Assembly (NCBI GenBank): GCA_041855445.1 | Contig: JBHAEG010000068.1 | Coordinates: forward strand, 1-37,239 | Source: Faucicola sp041855445 | GTDB taxonomy: Bacteria; Pseudomonadota; Gammaproteobacteria; Pseudomonadales; Moraxellaceae | Length of the DNA: 37,239 nt | Direction of reading: 5' to 3' | Shown here: one piece after another, positions 7,074 through 14,999 of the stretch | How positions within the stretch are numbered: position 1 is the first letter of the stretch | How the letters are laid out: the number at the start of each line of letters is the position of its first letter | Position numbers and translations under genes: made by a program | Notes under the pieces: model-generated | What the model was told of the DNA's origin: nothing | Seen by the model: the letters and a program-made list of their open reading frames with translations, nothing else | The model's database searches: none

Positions 7074-7607
7074 TTATTTTTTCTTAGCTTCTTTACGAGC
7101 CACATGCTCATCGCTATAGCGAATGCCTTTACCTTTGTAAGGCTCAGGTGGACGATAACCACGAATATTCGCAGCTGCTTGACCTAGTTTTTGTTTATCG
7201 CTTGATTTTAACACAATTTCTGTTGCTGTTGGCGTTTCAGCGGTAACACCTTCTGGTAACTGGTATTCAATTGGATGAGAATAACCAAGGTTTAAATTCA
7301 CTTTATTACCAGCAACTGCTGCTTTATAACCAACGCCAATCAATTGTAAACGACGCTCGAAGCCTTCTGATACACCTTTTACCATGTTATTAATTAATGC
7401 ACGGATTGTACCTGTGTGCATCCATGCTTCTTTTGTATCAGCAACAGGCGAAAGAATAATATTATTTTCTTCCTGTTTTAGCTCGACCAAATCATGCAGG
7501 TGTAAAAATAGTGAACCATTTTTACCTTTTACTTCAACCTGCTGACCGTTCAAAGTAACACTTGTACCACTTGGTAGTGTTACAGGGGCTTTTGCCACAC
7601 GAGACAT
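7074..7607 (-). CDS. rplF: 50S ribosomal protein L6
   Basis: L6, 177 residues, the E. coli length when started at MSRVAKAPVTLPSG, with AGGAA eight nt upstream. An upstream in-frame TTG extension crosses the hairpin described at 7632-7664 and is not protein-like. The C-terminal signature GYRPPEPYKGKGIRYSDE is intact. L6 binds 23S rRNA near the factor-binding stalk base. A 70-nt gap with a terminator-like hairpin separates it from rpsH, unlike the tight spacing elsewhere in the group. Confidence 0.97.
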   Translation of the reverse strand: MSRVAKAPVTLPSGTSVTLNGQQVEVKGKNGSLFLHLHDLVELKQEENNIILSPVADTKEAWMHTGTIRALINNMVKGVSEGFERRLQLIGVGYKAAVAGNKVNLNLGYSHPIEYQLPEGVTAETPTATEIVLKSSDKQKLGQAAANIRGYRPPEPYKGKGIRYSDEHVARKEAKKK

Positions 7608-7631
7608 ACGGATAATTCCTATTAAGTTGAT

Positions 7632-7664
7632 AAAAAAAGAAACAGGCATACAACATGCCTGCTT
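7632..7664 (-). terminator. Terminator-like hairpin inside the spc group, between rpsH and rplF
   Basis: On the minus strand CAGGCAT (7661-7655) pairs perfectly with ATGCCTG (7649-7643) around a 5-nt loop; flanking bases add two A-T pairs and one G-T. It is followed by TTTCTTTTTTT (7642-7632). It would be called an intrinsic terminator in any other setting. Inside a ribosomal operon it probably attenuates only partly. Confidence 0.6.
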
Positions 7665-7677
7665 TGTTGTTTTTCAT

Positions 7678-8076
7678 TTAGGCAACGAAGGCAATTACTT
7701 CACCACCAACACCAGCTTTACGAGCTTCTCTATCGCTCATAATACCTTTACTTGTAGAAATAATTGCTACGCCAAGACCTTGTCTTACGCTTGGTAATTC
7801 ATCTTTGCCACGATATTGACGTAAACCTGGACGGCTATAACGAACTAACGTTTCAATAACTGGCTTGCCTTCAAAATATTTTAACTCAATAACTAATTGA
7901 GTTTTACCGCTACCTACTTCTTCTGTCGTTGCAGAAGTTAAATAACCTTCATTAACTAATAAATCAGCGATTGATTTACGTAGTTTTGAACTTGGCATAG
8001 TAACAGTTGCTTTATTCGCCATTTGTGCATTACGGATACGGGTCAGCATATCAGCAACGGTATCTTGCATACTCAT
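7678..8076 (-). CDS. rpsH: 30S ribosomal protein S8
   Basis: S8, 132 residues (E. coli 130), starts MSMQDTVADMLTRIRNAQ. It shows the C-terminal conserved block GLGVAIISTSKGIMSDREAR followed by GVGGEVIAFVA. It binds helix 21 of 16S rRNA and in E. coli represses translation of the spc operon near rplE; whether that holds here is not visible. It follows rpsN by 12 nt. Confidence 0.97.
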   Translation of the reverse strand: MSMQDTVADMLTRIRNAQMANKATVTMPSSKLRKSIADLLVNEGYLTSATTEEVGSGKTQLVIELKYFEGKPVIETLVRYSRPGLRQYRGKDELPSVRQGLGVAIISTSKGIMSDREARKAGVGGEVIAFVA

Positions 8077-8088
8077 ATTAACTCTCCC

Positions 8089-8394
8089 TTACCAGCTTGC
8101 TTTACGAACGCCAGGTGCATCACCTTGCATTACTTTTTCACGAATCATATTACGTGATAAACCAAATTTGCGAAAATAACCATGTGGGCGACCTGTCAAT
8201 CCACAACGATTACGCAGACGAACTGGTGATGCGTTACGAGGTAATGCTTGTAATGCAAGCATTGCATCTAGACGTTCTTCATCACTCGCTTGTGAGTCGC
8301 TAATAATTGCTTTCAATTGTGCACGTTTTTGTGCGTATTTAGCAACAGTTGCTTCGCGTTTTAACTCGCGATTAATCATGCTTTTCTTTGCCAT
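8089..8394 (-). CDS. rpsN: 30S ribosomal protein S14, zinc-free long form
   Basis: S14, 101 residues, is the long proteobacterial type. The two CxxC pairs of the short zinc form are absent; only the single C in RLRNRCGLTGRPHGYFRKFG remains. It ends GDAPGVRKASW as usual. It assembles into the 30S head beside S3 and S10. Its position between rplE and rpsH is standard, five nt after rplE. Confidence 0.97.
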   Translation of the reverse strand: MAKKSMINRELKREATVAKYAQKRAQLKAIISDSQASDEERLDAMLALQALPRNASPVRLRNRCGLTGRPHGYFRKFGLSRNMIREKVMQGDAPGVRKASW

Positions 8395-8399
8395 AACAC

Positions 8400-8939
8400 T
8401 TATCCTTTAAATGGGAAGCCGAATGCTTTTAGCAACGCACGACCTTGCTCGTCAGTTTTTGCAGTTGTAGTAATGGTAACATCTAAACCACGCAAGCGAT
8501 CGATTTTATCGAAATCAACCTCTGGGAATACGATTTGTTCTTTAATACCTAAAGAGTAGTTACCACGGCCATCAAACGCTTTATCCGAAAAACCACGGAA
8601 GTCACGAATACGAGGAATAGCAATTGAAATTAGACGGTCTAAGAACTCATACATTTGCTCGCCACGTAAAGTTACTTTACAGCCAATTGGCCATTCTTCA
8701 CGAATTTTAAAACCTGCAACAGATTTACGAGCTTTTGTCACAACTGGCTTTTGACCAGCAATTGCTGTCATGTCTGCTAAAGCACCTTCAAGAACTTTTT
8801 TGTCTTGAGCAGCACCACCAACACCCATGTTTAATGTAATTTTTGTGATTTTTGGAATTTCCATCACATTTTTTAAGCCAAGCTCATTTTGGATTTGTTG
8901 CTTTAGCTTTTCGTTATATAAGGTTTTTAATCTTGCCAT
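8400..8939 (-). CDS. rplE: 50S ribosomal protein L5
   Basis: L5, 179 residues, the E. coli length when started at MARLKTLYNEKLKQQI. AAGGG lies nine nt upstream, and a TTG two codons earlier is less likely. Conserved regions: KITLNMGVGGAAQDK (about 35-49) and RDFRGFSDKAFDGRGNYSLGI (about 112-132). With L18 and 5S rRNA it forms the central protuberance and contacts P-site tRNA. In E. coli the S8 target lies at the start of this gene. Confidence 0.97.
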   Translation of the reverse strand: MARLKTLYNEKLKQQIQNELGLKNVMEIPKITKITLNMGVGGAAQDKKVLEGALADMTAIAGQKPVVTKARKSVAGFKIREEWPIGCKVTLRGEQMYEFLDRLISIAIPRIRDFRGFSDKAFDGRGNYSLGIKEQIVFPEVDFDKIDRLRGLDVTITTTAKTDEQGRALLKAFGFPFKG

Positions 8940-8959
8940 TACCAATTACCCTTGACTGG

Positions 8960-9277
8960 TTATGCAGTCGCCACTACTTCACCAGTTGAACGGTAAATAC
9001 GTTGTTTTTTACCTTCACTATCAAACTGGTAAGCAATACGGTCTGCTTTTTGGGTTGTTGCATTATAAATTGCAACATTTGAAATGTGTAAAAAAGCTTC
9101 TTTTTCGATAATGCCACCTTCAACACCTGTCATTTGGTTAGGTTTTTGGTGTTTTTTAACGATATTAACGCCTTCAACTTTTACACGGTCATCTTTTACT
9201 GCCAAGATTGTACCTTGCTTGCCTTTGTCTTTGCCTGCAATTACAACTACTTGGTCACCTTTACGTAATTTAGCCAT
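8960..9277 (-). CDS. rplX: 50S ribosomal protein L24
   Basis: L24, 105 residues (E. coli 104), with the N-terminal KOW motif KGDQVVVIAGKDKGKQGTI (about 6-24). This is followed by the GVNIVKKHQKPN loop and GGIIEKEAFLHISNVAIY. It is an early-assembly initiator that binds the 5' end of 23S rRNA. It lies between rplN and rplE with short spacers. Confidence 0.97.
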   Translation of the reverse strand: MAKLRKGDQVVVIAGKDKGKQGTILAVKDDRVKVEGVNIVKKHQKPNQMTGVEGGIIEKEAFLHISNVAIYNATTQKADRIAYQFDSEGKKQRIYRSTGEVVATA

Positions 9278-9285
9278 TCTCTACC

Positions 9286-9654
9286 TCACAATACTTCAGG
9301 GGCTAGTGAAACAATTTTCATGAATTGTTCGCCACGTAGTTCGCGGGTTACTGGTCCAAAGATACGAGTTGCTATTGGTGCTTTATTATTGTTTAATAAT
9401 ACAGCTGCATTATCATCAAAACGTAGTACTGAACCGTCAGGACGACGTACACCAAATTTTGTACGTACTACAACGGCATTCATGACATCACCTTTTTTAA
9501 CACGACCACGAGGAATTGCTTCTTTCACAGTCACTTTAATGATGTCGCCTACTGATGCATAACGACGATGAGAACCGCCCAGTACTTTAATGCACTGAAC
9601 ACGCTTTGCACCGCTATTGTCTGCAACTTCCAGCATTGTTTCAGTCTGAATCAT
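9286..9654 (-). CDS. rplN: 50S ribosomal protein L14
   Basis: L14, 122 residues, the usual length when started at MIQTETMLEVADNSGAKR. GGAG lies seven nt before this ATG. The longer in-frame reading upstream covers leader sequence and is rejected. The KKGDVMNAVVVRTK segment and RIFGPVTRELR are typical. It is the first gene of the spc group, with its own promoter 60-90 nt upstream. L14 lies at the subunit interface with L19. Confidence 0.97.
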   Translation of the reverse strand: MIQTETMLEVADNSGAKRVQCIKVLGGSHRRYASVGDIIKVTVKEAIPRGRVKKGDVMNAVVVRTKFGVRRPDGSVLRFDDNAAVLLNNNKAPIATRIFGPVTRELRGEQFMKIVSLAPEVL

Positions 9655-9716
9655 CGCGTTACTCCATAAATTAGCAATATCAACCTTTGCCACTTTAAAT
9701 TTTTTCAAGGTGGCGT

Positions 9717-9745
9717 ATTGTACCAGTTATTAGTTGATATTGCAA
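9717..9745 (-). promoter_or_regulatory. spc-group promoter (TTGCAA, 17 nt, TACAAT)
   Basis: -35 TTGCAA (9745-9740), a 17-nt spacer and -10 TACAAT (9722-9717), preceded by TGG (an extended -10 of TGn form). The discriminator is ACGCCACC, GC-rich. It lies in the 97-nt gap between rpsQ and rplN, the place of Pspc in E. coli, and gives a leader of about 55 nt. Confidence 0.78.
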
Positions 9746-9751
9746 TTATTA

Positions 9752-10027
9752 CTAAATATTAACTGCTTTTTCTACAACGTCCACTAAAACCCATGATTTT
9801 GTTTTTGAAATAGGACGTGTTTCTTTAATACGAACAATATCACCTTGTTGGCAAACGTTATTTTCATCGTGTGCATGTAATTTAGTAGAACGACGAATCA
9901 TTTTGCCATATTTTGGGTGGCGAATACGACGTTCCACTAATACAGTGATAGATTTATCCATTTTATCACTGATAACTTTACCAGTTACAGTGCCATGTTC
10001 TTGGCTTTTTTCGTTTTGGTCACTCAT
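9752..10027 (-). CDS. rpsQ: 30S ribosomal protein S17
   Basis: S17, 91 residues (E. coli 84; a few extra N-terminal residues). The OB-fold core runs from GTVTGKVISDKMDKSITVLVE (about 12-32) through HPKYGKMIRRSTKLHAHDE to VRIKETRPISKTKSWVLVDV. It is a primary 16S rRNA binder of the 5' domain and the last gene of the S10 group before the spc promoter. Confidence 0.97.
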   Translation of the reverse strand: MSDQNEKSQEHGTVTGKVISDKMDKSITVLVERRIRHPKYGKMIRRSTKLHAHDENNVCQQGDIVRIKETRPISKTKSWVLVDVVEKAVNI

Positions 10028-10029
10028 GA

Positions 10030-10221
10030 TTAGCCTCGCTGTTTTTCAGTGATTAGAGTCTTGATTTGAGCAACGCTACGGCGATTTGCCTTAATTTCAT
10101 GGGTGTTGCCTAGCTGACCAGTGGCTTTTGCCATACGAAGACGAAATGCTTCTAATTGTTTTTCGTCTAGTAATTGGGTCAGCTCTTCTACTGATTTGTC
10201 ACGTAATTCACTGATCTTCAT
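10030..10221 (-). CDS. rpmC: 50S ribosomal protein L29
   Basis: L29, 63 residues as in E. coli, a short two-helix protein starting MKISELRDKSVEELTQLLDE with the conserved FRLRMAKATGQL segment. It sits at the tunnel exit next to L23 and contributes to the docking site for trigger factor and SRP. Its ATG overlaps the TAA of rplP by one base (TAATG), indicating coupling. Confidence 0.96.
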   Translation of the reverse strand: MKISELRDKSVEELTQLLDEKQLEAFRLRMAKATGQLGNTHEIKANRRSVAQIKTLITEKQRG

Positions 10222-10634
10222 TACATAATCGTCCGTTTAACAATGGTGGTTTTAAAAGGCAATTTTGCTGCTGCTAATGTTAAAGCTTCTGTTGCTAATT
10301 CGTCAGAAACTCCTTCAATTTCATAAAGCATTTTACCTGGTTTAATTTCGCATACCCAGTATTCTACTGGACCTTTCCCTTTACCCATACGAACTTCTAG
10401 TGGCTTTTCAGTAATTGGTTTATCTGGGAATACACGAATCCAAATTTTACCACCACGTTTGATGCGACGGGTAATGGTACGACGTGCTGCTTCGATTTGA
10501 CGAGCAGTCATGCGACCACGCTCAATTGATTTAAGCCCGATTGTACCAAAAGACACGCTACTACCACGGTGTGCTAAACCTGTATTACGTCCTTTTTGTA
10601 CTTTACGGAACTTGGTACGTTTTGGTTGTAACAT
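10221..10634 (-). CDS. rplP: 50S ribosomal protein L16
   Basis: L16, 137 residues (E. coli 136), starts MLQPKRTKFRKVQKGRNTGL. The KPLEVRMGKGKGPVEYWV segment (about 77-94) contains R82, equivalent to the E. coli arginine that can be hydroxylated. L16 organises the A-site region of 23S rRNA. It lies between rpsC and rpmC, six nt after rpsC. Confidence 0.97.
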   Translation of the reverse strand: MLQPKRTKFRKVQKGRNTGLAHRGSSVSFGTIGLKSIERGRMTARQIEAARRTITRRIKRGGKIWIRVFPDKPITEKPLEVRMGKGKGPVEYWVCEIKPGKMLYEIEGVSDELATEALTLAAAKLPFKTTIVKRTIM

Positions 10635-10640
10635 ATCTCA

Positions 10641-11369
10641 TTAACCTCTGTCTTTATTAGGACGGCCACTACGAGCACGACGTTGTTTTGGTGCACGAGG
10701 CTGTTTGTCTTCTTTTACAGGATTATAAATGCGGTTCATACCATCTAGAATTTCACCACGGAAAATCCACACTTTCACGCCAATAGTACCATAAGTGGTT
10801 TCAGCACGTACAGTAGCATAGTCTATGTCTGCACGCAATGTATGCAAAGGCACACGCCCTTCACGATACCATTCGCTACGAGCAATCTCTGCTCCACCTA
10901 AACGGCCTGATAACTCAACTTTGATACCTTCGGCACCTGCACGCATACTATTTTGAACAGCACGTTTCATAGCACGACGGAACATAACACGACGCTCTAA
11001 CTGGCTTGCAATGCTATCCGCAACTAAACGTGCGTCTAAGTCAGGCTGTGTAATTTCTTCGATAGTCACTTGTGCAGGGACACCCATCATTTTTGTTAGC
11101 TTTTTCTGCAAGCTTTCAATATCTTCACCTTTTTTACCAATGATGATACCTGGGCGAGCTGTAGAAATCGTAATTTTTGCAGCCCCTGTAGGACGCTCAA
11201 TCACAATATTACTAATCATTGCTTGTTTTAATTCTTTCTCTAAATATTTACGAACTTGTAAGTCGTTGATTAAGTATTCAGAGTATTTTTTTGGATCTGC
11301 GTACCAGTTTGCATTATGTTTACGGATAACGCCCAAACGGATACCGATTGGATGAACTTTTTGTCCCAT
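10641..11369 (-). CDS. rpsC: 30S ribosomal protein S3
   Basis: S3, 242 residues (E. coli 233; the extra length is a basic C-terminal tail with PRAPKQRRARSGRPNKDRG). The KH domain carries GIIIGKKG (74-81). The C-terminal domain has MRAGAEGIKVELSGRLGGAE and EGRVPLHTLRADIDY. With S4 and S5 it lines the mRNA entry tunnel and has helicase activity. It starts one nt after rplV. Confidence 0.97.
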   Translation of the reverse strand: MGQKVHPIGIRLGVIRKHNANWYADPKKYSEYLINDLQVRKYLEKELKQAMISNIVIERPTGAAKITISTARPGIIIGKKGEDIESLQKKLTKMMGVPAQVTIEEITQPDLDARLVADSIASQLERRVMFRRAMKRAVQNSMRAGAEGIKVELSGRLGGAEIARSEWYREGRVPLHTLRADIDYATVRAETTYGTIGVKVWIFRGEILDGMNRIYNPVKEDKQPRAPKQRRARSGRPNKDRG

Positions 11370-11370
11370 A

Positions 11371-11700
11371 TTATACCCCTACCTTAACTGTGATGTGACA
11401 AGTACGCTTGCTGATGCGGTCAGCACGACCTTTAGCACGTGGCATAATACGTTTTAGCGTAATACCTTCATCAACATAAATGGTAGAGACACGCAAGGTA
11501 TCAATATCCAATCCATTATTATGTTCAGCATTTGCAATTGCTGATTCTAGACATTTTTTCACCAGTTTAGCACCTTTTTTGTTGCTAAAGGTAAGAATAT
11601 CTAATGCACGCTCGATAGATTTGCCACGAATTTCATCAGCAACTAAGCGTACTTTTTGTGCCGAAATGGCGGCACCGCGTAATTTTGCAGTTACTTCCAT
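11371..11700 (-). CDS. rplV: 50S ribosomal protein L22
   Basis: L22, 109 residues (E. coli 110), started at MEVTAKLRGAAISAQKVRLV with AAGGTG six nt upstream. A longer in-frame reading overlaps rpsS and is rejected. The extended beta-hairpin that reaches into the exit tunnel is at LKRIMPRAKGRADRISKRT (about 84-102), a region linked to macrolide resistance in other species. It lies between rpsS and rpsC. Confidence 0.97.
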   Translation of the reverse strand: MEVTAKLRGAAISAQKVRLVADEIRGKSIERALDILTFSNKKGAKLVKKCLESAIANAEHNNGLDIDTLRVSTIYVDEGITLKRIMPRAKGRADRISKRTCHITVKVGV

Positions 11701-11710
11701 AGTGAGCACC

Positions 11711-11986
11711 TTATTTTTTAGCTTTTTTATCAATGCCATGACCACGATATGTACGTGTTGGGGCAAATTCACCAAGTTTATGACCTACCATTTGTTCATT
11801 AATAATAACTGGTACATGAGTACGACCGTTATGAACAGAGATGGTTAAGCCGACCATTTGTGGTAAAATCATCGAACGACGTGACCAAGTTTTAATTGGT
11901 TTGCGTGAGTTAGTTTCTAACGCATGCTCAACTTTGGCAAATAAGTGCGCATCGATGAATAGACCTTTTTTCAATGAACGAGGCAT
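11711..11986 (-). CDS. rpsS: 30S ribosomal protein S19
   Basis: S19, 91 residues (E. coli 92), starts MPRSLKKGLFIDAHLFAKVE. It holds TWSRRSMILPQMVGLTISVHNG (about 34-55) and GHKLGEFAPTRTYRGH near the C-terminus. It is part of the 30S head with S13 and makes intersubunit bridges to L5. Order and spacing (12 nt after rplB) are standard. Confidence 0.97.
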   Translation of the reverse strand: MPRSLKKGLFIDAHLFAKVEHALETNSRKPIKTWSRRSMILPQMVGLTISVHNGRTHVPVIINEQMVGHKLGEFAPTRTYRGHGIDKKAKK

Positions 11987-11998
11987 GAAATTTTTCCT

Positions 11999-12829
11999 TT
12001 ATTTCTTATTGACGCGACGGCGACGAATAATCATATTGTCAGTACGCTTATTAGAACGTGTTTTAAGACCTTTAGCTTTCTGACCCCAAGGACTGGTTGG
12101 GTGTTTACCAAAGTTACGTCCTTCACCACCACCATGTGGATGGTCAACTGGGTTCATCGCTGTACCACGAACAGTCGGACGTACACCACGCCAACGATTT
12201 GCACCTGCTTTACCTAATGATTTTAGGTTGTTTTCAGTGTTTGATACTTCACCAATAACCGCACGACAGTTTACATGGATACGGCGAGTTTCGCCAGAAC
12301 GTAAACGTACAATCGCATATACACCGTCACGACCTAATAATTGTACACCAGCTCCCGCCGAACGTGCAATTTGTGCACCTTTGCCAATTTTTAATTCAAT
12401 ATTATGAATGACTGTACCAACTGGAATGCTACGCAGTGGTAAGCAATTACCTGGACGAATTGGTGCTGTATCGCCCGAAACAACAGTGTCACCTTGTTGC
12501 AATTTTTTTGGTGCAATAATATAACGACGTTCACCATCTGCATATTTTAATAATGCAATGTGTGCAGTACGGTTTGGGTCATATTCAATACGCTCAACGA
12601 TAGCAGGGATACCATCTTTAGTGCGTTTGAAATCAATAACACGATAGTGTTGTTTATGACCACCGCCAATATGACGAGTAGTAATACGGCCATTATTGTT
12701 ACGACCACCAGTTTTACCTTTTGATTCGACTAATGCTGCATAAGGACGACCTTTATAAAGGTGTGGATGCACCACTTTCTCGACAAATCGGCGACCTGGT
12801 GATGTCGGCTTTGCTTTTACGATAGGCAT
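11999..12829 (-). CDS. rplB: 50S ribosomal protein L2
   Basis: L2, 276 residues (E. coli 273), one of the most conserved ribosomal proteins, needed for peptidyl transfer and subunit joining. The hallmark RGTAMNPVDHPHGGGEGR (about 222-239) contains the conserved histidine near the peptidyl transferase centre. The N-terminus MPIVKAKPTSPGRRFV and GRNNNGRITTRHIGGGHKQ are typical. It lies between rplW and rpsS. Confidence 0.98.
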   Translation of the reverse strand: MPIVKAKPTSPGRRFVEKVVHPHLYKGRPYAALVESKGKTGGRNNNGRITTRHIGGGHKQHYRVIDFKRTKDGIPAIVERIEYDPNRTAHIALLKYADGERRYIIAPKKLQQGDTVVSGDTAPIRPGNCLPLRSIPVGTVIHNIELKIGKGAQIARSAGAGVQLLGRDGVYAIVRLRSGETRRIHVNCRAVIGEVSNTENNLKSLGKAGANRWRGVRPTVRGTAMNPVDHPHGGGEGRNFGKHPTSPWGQKAKGLKTRSNKRTDNMIIRRRRVNKK

Positions 12830-12840
12830 GATTTAAATCC

Positions 12841-13158
12841 TTATTCGTTATCGGCGGTAGTAGTTTCTACTACATCAGCCACTTGTGTTCCAGCTTTTAA
12901 GGTCACATAAGCTTTTTTGTAGTCTTGACGACGACCCACTGTGCGACCAAATCGCTTTGTCTTGCCTTTAACATTTAAAGTGTTTACTTTAACAACTTCA
13001 ACACCTTCAAACATTAACTCAACTGCTTTTTTAATTTCTCGTTTTGTGGCTTTAGTATCTACTTTAAATACTTGCACACCCAATTTTTCGCCTAACAGTT
13101 GAGATTTTTCTGAAAATACAGGTGCTTTTAATACCTGACATAGTCTTGCGTTACTCAT
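12841..13158 (-). CDS. rplW: 50S ribosomal protein L23
   Basis: L23, 105 residues (E. coli 100). It has APVFSEKSQLLGEKLGVQVFKV (about 12-33), the KATKREIKKAVELMFEG helix and KGKTKRFGRTVGRRQDYKKAYVTL. It is at the tunnel exit, where it binds trigger factor and SRP. Its ATG overlaps the TGA of rplD by four bases (ATGA), so translation is coupled. The last residues are acidic (TTADNE). Confidence 0.97.
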   Translation of the reverse strand: MSNARLCQVLKAPVFSEKSQLLGEKLGVQVFKVDTKATKREIKKAVELMFEGVEVVKVNTLNVKGKTKRFGRTVGRRQDYKKAYVTLKAGTQVADVVETTTADNE

Positions 13159-13757
13159 GCTAACTCTACCTCAAATTGTTTGGCTGCATCAACAGACATA
13201 ATCACTTTATCAAATGCAATTAGGCTTACTGGATCGACTTCACGAGTACCTAATACATTGACATGAGGAATATTACGAGCAGCTAGATATAAGTTCTCAT
13301 CAACTTCATTGGTAACGATTAATGCTTTTGGTGCATTTAATGCTTTTAATTTACCAATTAATTCTTTGGTTTTTGGTGACGATACACTAATTTCTTCAAC
13401 TAAAATTAAACGTTCTTGGCGGACTAGCTCTGCTAAGATACATTGCATTGCGCCACGATACATCTTTTTATTTACTTTTTGTGACCAATCTTGTGGTTTG
13501 GCTGCAAATGCACGACCACCTGAACGCCAAATTGGACTACGAATAGAGCCTGCACGAGCACGGCCTGTGCCTTTTTGACGCCATGGTTTTTTGCCACCAC
13601 CAGATACTTCACCACGTGTTTTTTGGGCACGAGTACCTTGACGACCACCAGCTAAATAAGCTGTTACTACTTGATGTACTAAGGCTTCGTTAAATTCACG
13701 GCCAAATGCTACGTCTGATAGCTCAACCGCTGAACCTGTAACTGTATTTAGATTCAC
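13155..13757 (-). CDS. rplD: 50S ribosomal protein L4
   Basis: L4, 200 residues (E. coli 201). The tunnel-lining loop includes RQGTRAQKTRGEVSGGGKKP followed by WRQKGTGRARAGS (about 39-71). The C-terminal domain has AKALIVTNEVDENLYLAARN-type sequence. In E. coli L4 also binds the S10 leader to repress its own operon at transcription and translation; the structured leader at 14860-14978 is a possible target, but this is not shown. Confidence 0.97.
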   Translation of the reverse strand: MNLNTVTGSAVELSDVAFGREFNEALVHQVVTAYLAGGRQGTRAQKTRGEVSGGGKKPWRQKGTGRARAGSIRSPIWRSGGRAFAAKPQDWSQKVNKKMYRGAMQCILAELVRQERLILVEEISVSSPKTKELIGKLKALNAPKALIVTNEVDENLYLAARNIPHVNVLGTREVDPVSLIAFDKVIMSVDAAKQFEVELA

Positions 13758-13772
13758 GTTAAATCCCCTTTA

Positions 13773-14411
13773 CTAGGCTTTTACTGACGGACGTATGATA
13801 ACATCGCCACCATTGGCACCTGGAATTGCACCTTTGATGACTAGGATACCTTTTTCAGCATTGACTGAAATAACTTCTAAGCCTTGTACAGTAACACGTT
13901 TGTTACCCATTTGTCCTGGCATTTTTTTGCCTTTAAATACACGACCTGGAGTTTGGTTTTGACCTGTAGACCCTAGTACACGATGTGATACTGAGTTACC
14001 ATGTGTTGCGTCTTGGGTACGGAAGTTATGACGCTTAACACCACCTTGGAAACCTTTACCTTTACTTTGTCCAGTCACGTCAACGATTTGACCTGCTTGA
14101 AATAAATCTACTAAAATTTCACTACCTACTTCACGACCTTCAAGCTCGCTTGCATCTGCACGAAACTCCCAAGTGCCACGTCCTGCAACGACACCTGCTT
14201 TTGCAAAATGACCTTTTTGAGCAGCATTGACACGACTTTCACGACGTACGCCTGTAGTGACTTGAATAGCTTGGTAGCCATCTACTTCGCTAGTTTTAAT
14301 TTGTGAAATGCGATTTGCAGTAACCTCAACAACAGTTACAGGAATAGATACACCTGCTTCTGTAAACACACGGGTCATGCCGCATTTTTTTCCGACTAAA
14401 CCTATCGCCAT
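13773..14411 (-). CDS. rplC: 50S ribosomal protein L3
   Basis: L3, 212 residues (E. coli 209), starts MAIGLVGKKCGMTRVFTEAG. The central extension that nears the peptidyl transferase centre is GSTGQNQTPGRVFKGKKMPG (147-166); the glutamines at 151 and 153 are in the motif methylated by PrmB in E. coli. It is an early-assembly protein of the 50S subunit and lies between rpsJ and rplD. Confidence 0.97.
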   Translation of the reverse strand: MAIGLVGKKCGMTRVFTEAGVSIPVTVVEVTANRISQIKTSEVDGYQAIQVTTGVRRESRVNAAQKGHFAKAGVVAGRGTWEFRADASELEGREVGSEILVDLFQAGQIVDVTGQSKGKGFQGGVKRHNFRTQDATHGNSVSHRVLGSTGQNQTPGRVFKGKKMPGQMGNKRVTVQGLEVISVNAEKGILVIKGAIPGANGGDVIIRPSVKA

Positions 14412-14451
14412 GTTGTTAACCTCTTAATGTTCTGTTATTCAATTTAGGTGA

Positions 14452-14763
14452 TTAACCTAATGCGATTTGTACATCAACACCCGCTGCCAAGTCTAATTTC
14501 ATCAGTGCATCGACTGTTTTGTCAGTTGGCTGAACGATATCTACCATGCGTTTATGTGTACGAATTTCGTATTGGTCACGGGCATCTTTATTAACGTGTG
14601 GCGATGTAAGAATGTTAAAGCGTTCAATGCGAGTTGGTAGCGGTACTGGACCACAGACTTGTGCACCTGTACGTTTTGCGGTATCAACAATCTCTTGAGC
14701 TGATTGGTCAATCAGGCGATGGTCAAAAGATTTTAATCTGATACGGATTTTCTGGTTAGCCAT
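14452..14763 (-). CDS. rpsJ: 30S ribosomal protein S10 (NusE)
   Basis: S10, 103 residues, exactly the E. coli length, starts MANQKIRIRLKSFDHRLIDQ. It carries the long-loop segment VPLPTRIERFNILTSPHVNKDARDQ-type sequence with the conserved SPHVNK. Besides the 30S head, it acts as NusE in antitermination complexes with NusB. It is the first gene of the S10 group, with TAGGAG nine nt upstream and a leader of about 230 nt. Confidence 0.98.
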   Translation of the reverse strand: MANQKIRIRLKSFDHRLIDQSAQEIVDTAKRTGAQVCGPVPLPTRIERFNILTSPHVNKDARDQYEIRTHKRMVDIVQPTDKTVDALMKLDLAAGVDVQIALG

Positions 14764-14859
14764 GCCAGTAAGCTCCTAAAATATATTAATTTTTACTAAA
14801 TTGCGTAATGGTTTATACCATGATTGACAATTAGCGGTTAAATTCATAAAAACAATTTT

Positions 14860-14978
14860 GGTCTCACTCGCTTTATCTATTGATAAGCAGTGAAACCTGT
14901 TCATTCAATGTGTGTTAGAAACGATGCTCTAACTGTTTTAGGTAAAATATCTCGCTAAATTTGGGGGAGCTTTTACCT
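14860..14978 (-). promoter_or_regulatory. S10 leader with three successive hairpins
   Basis: Hairpin A pairs AGGTAAAA (14978-14971) with TTTTACCT (14947-14940). Hairpin B pairs GTTAGA (14933-14928) with TCTAAC (14919-14914) around an 8-nt loop. Hairpin C spans 14897-14860: 16 pairs in two blocks of nine and seven (one G-T), two one-base bulges in the 3' arm and a 4-nt loop. A T-rich stretch (TTGTTTTTA) follows about 5 nt after C. E. coli has an L4-controlled leader here; its hairpins are not recognisable one by one in this sequence. Confidence 0.6.
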
Positions 14979-14999
14979 ATCAATTCATAAGTGTGCGGT

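Noticed and set aside
9655..9708. N-terminal extension of L14
   Set aside because: It starts at the predicted transcription start region and adds residues not found in L14; GGAG precedes the shorter start.
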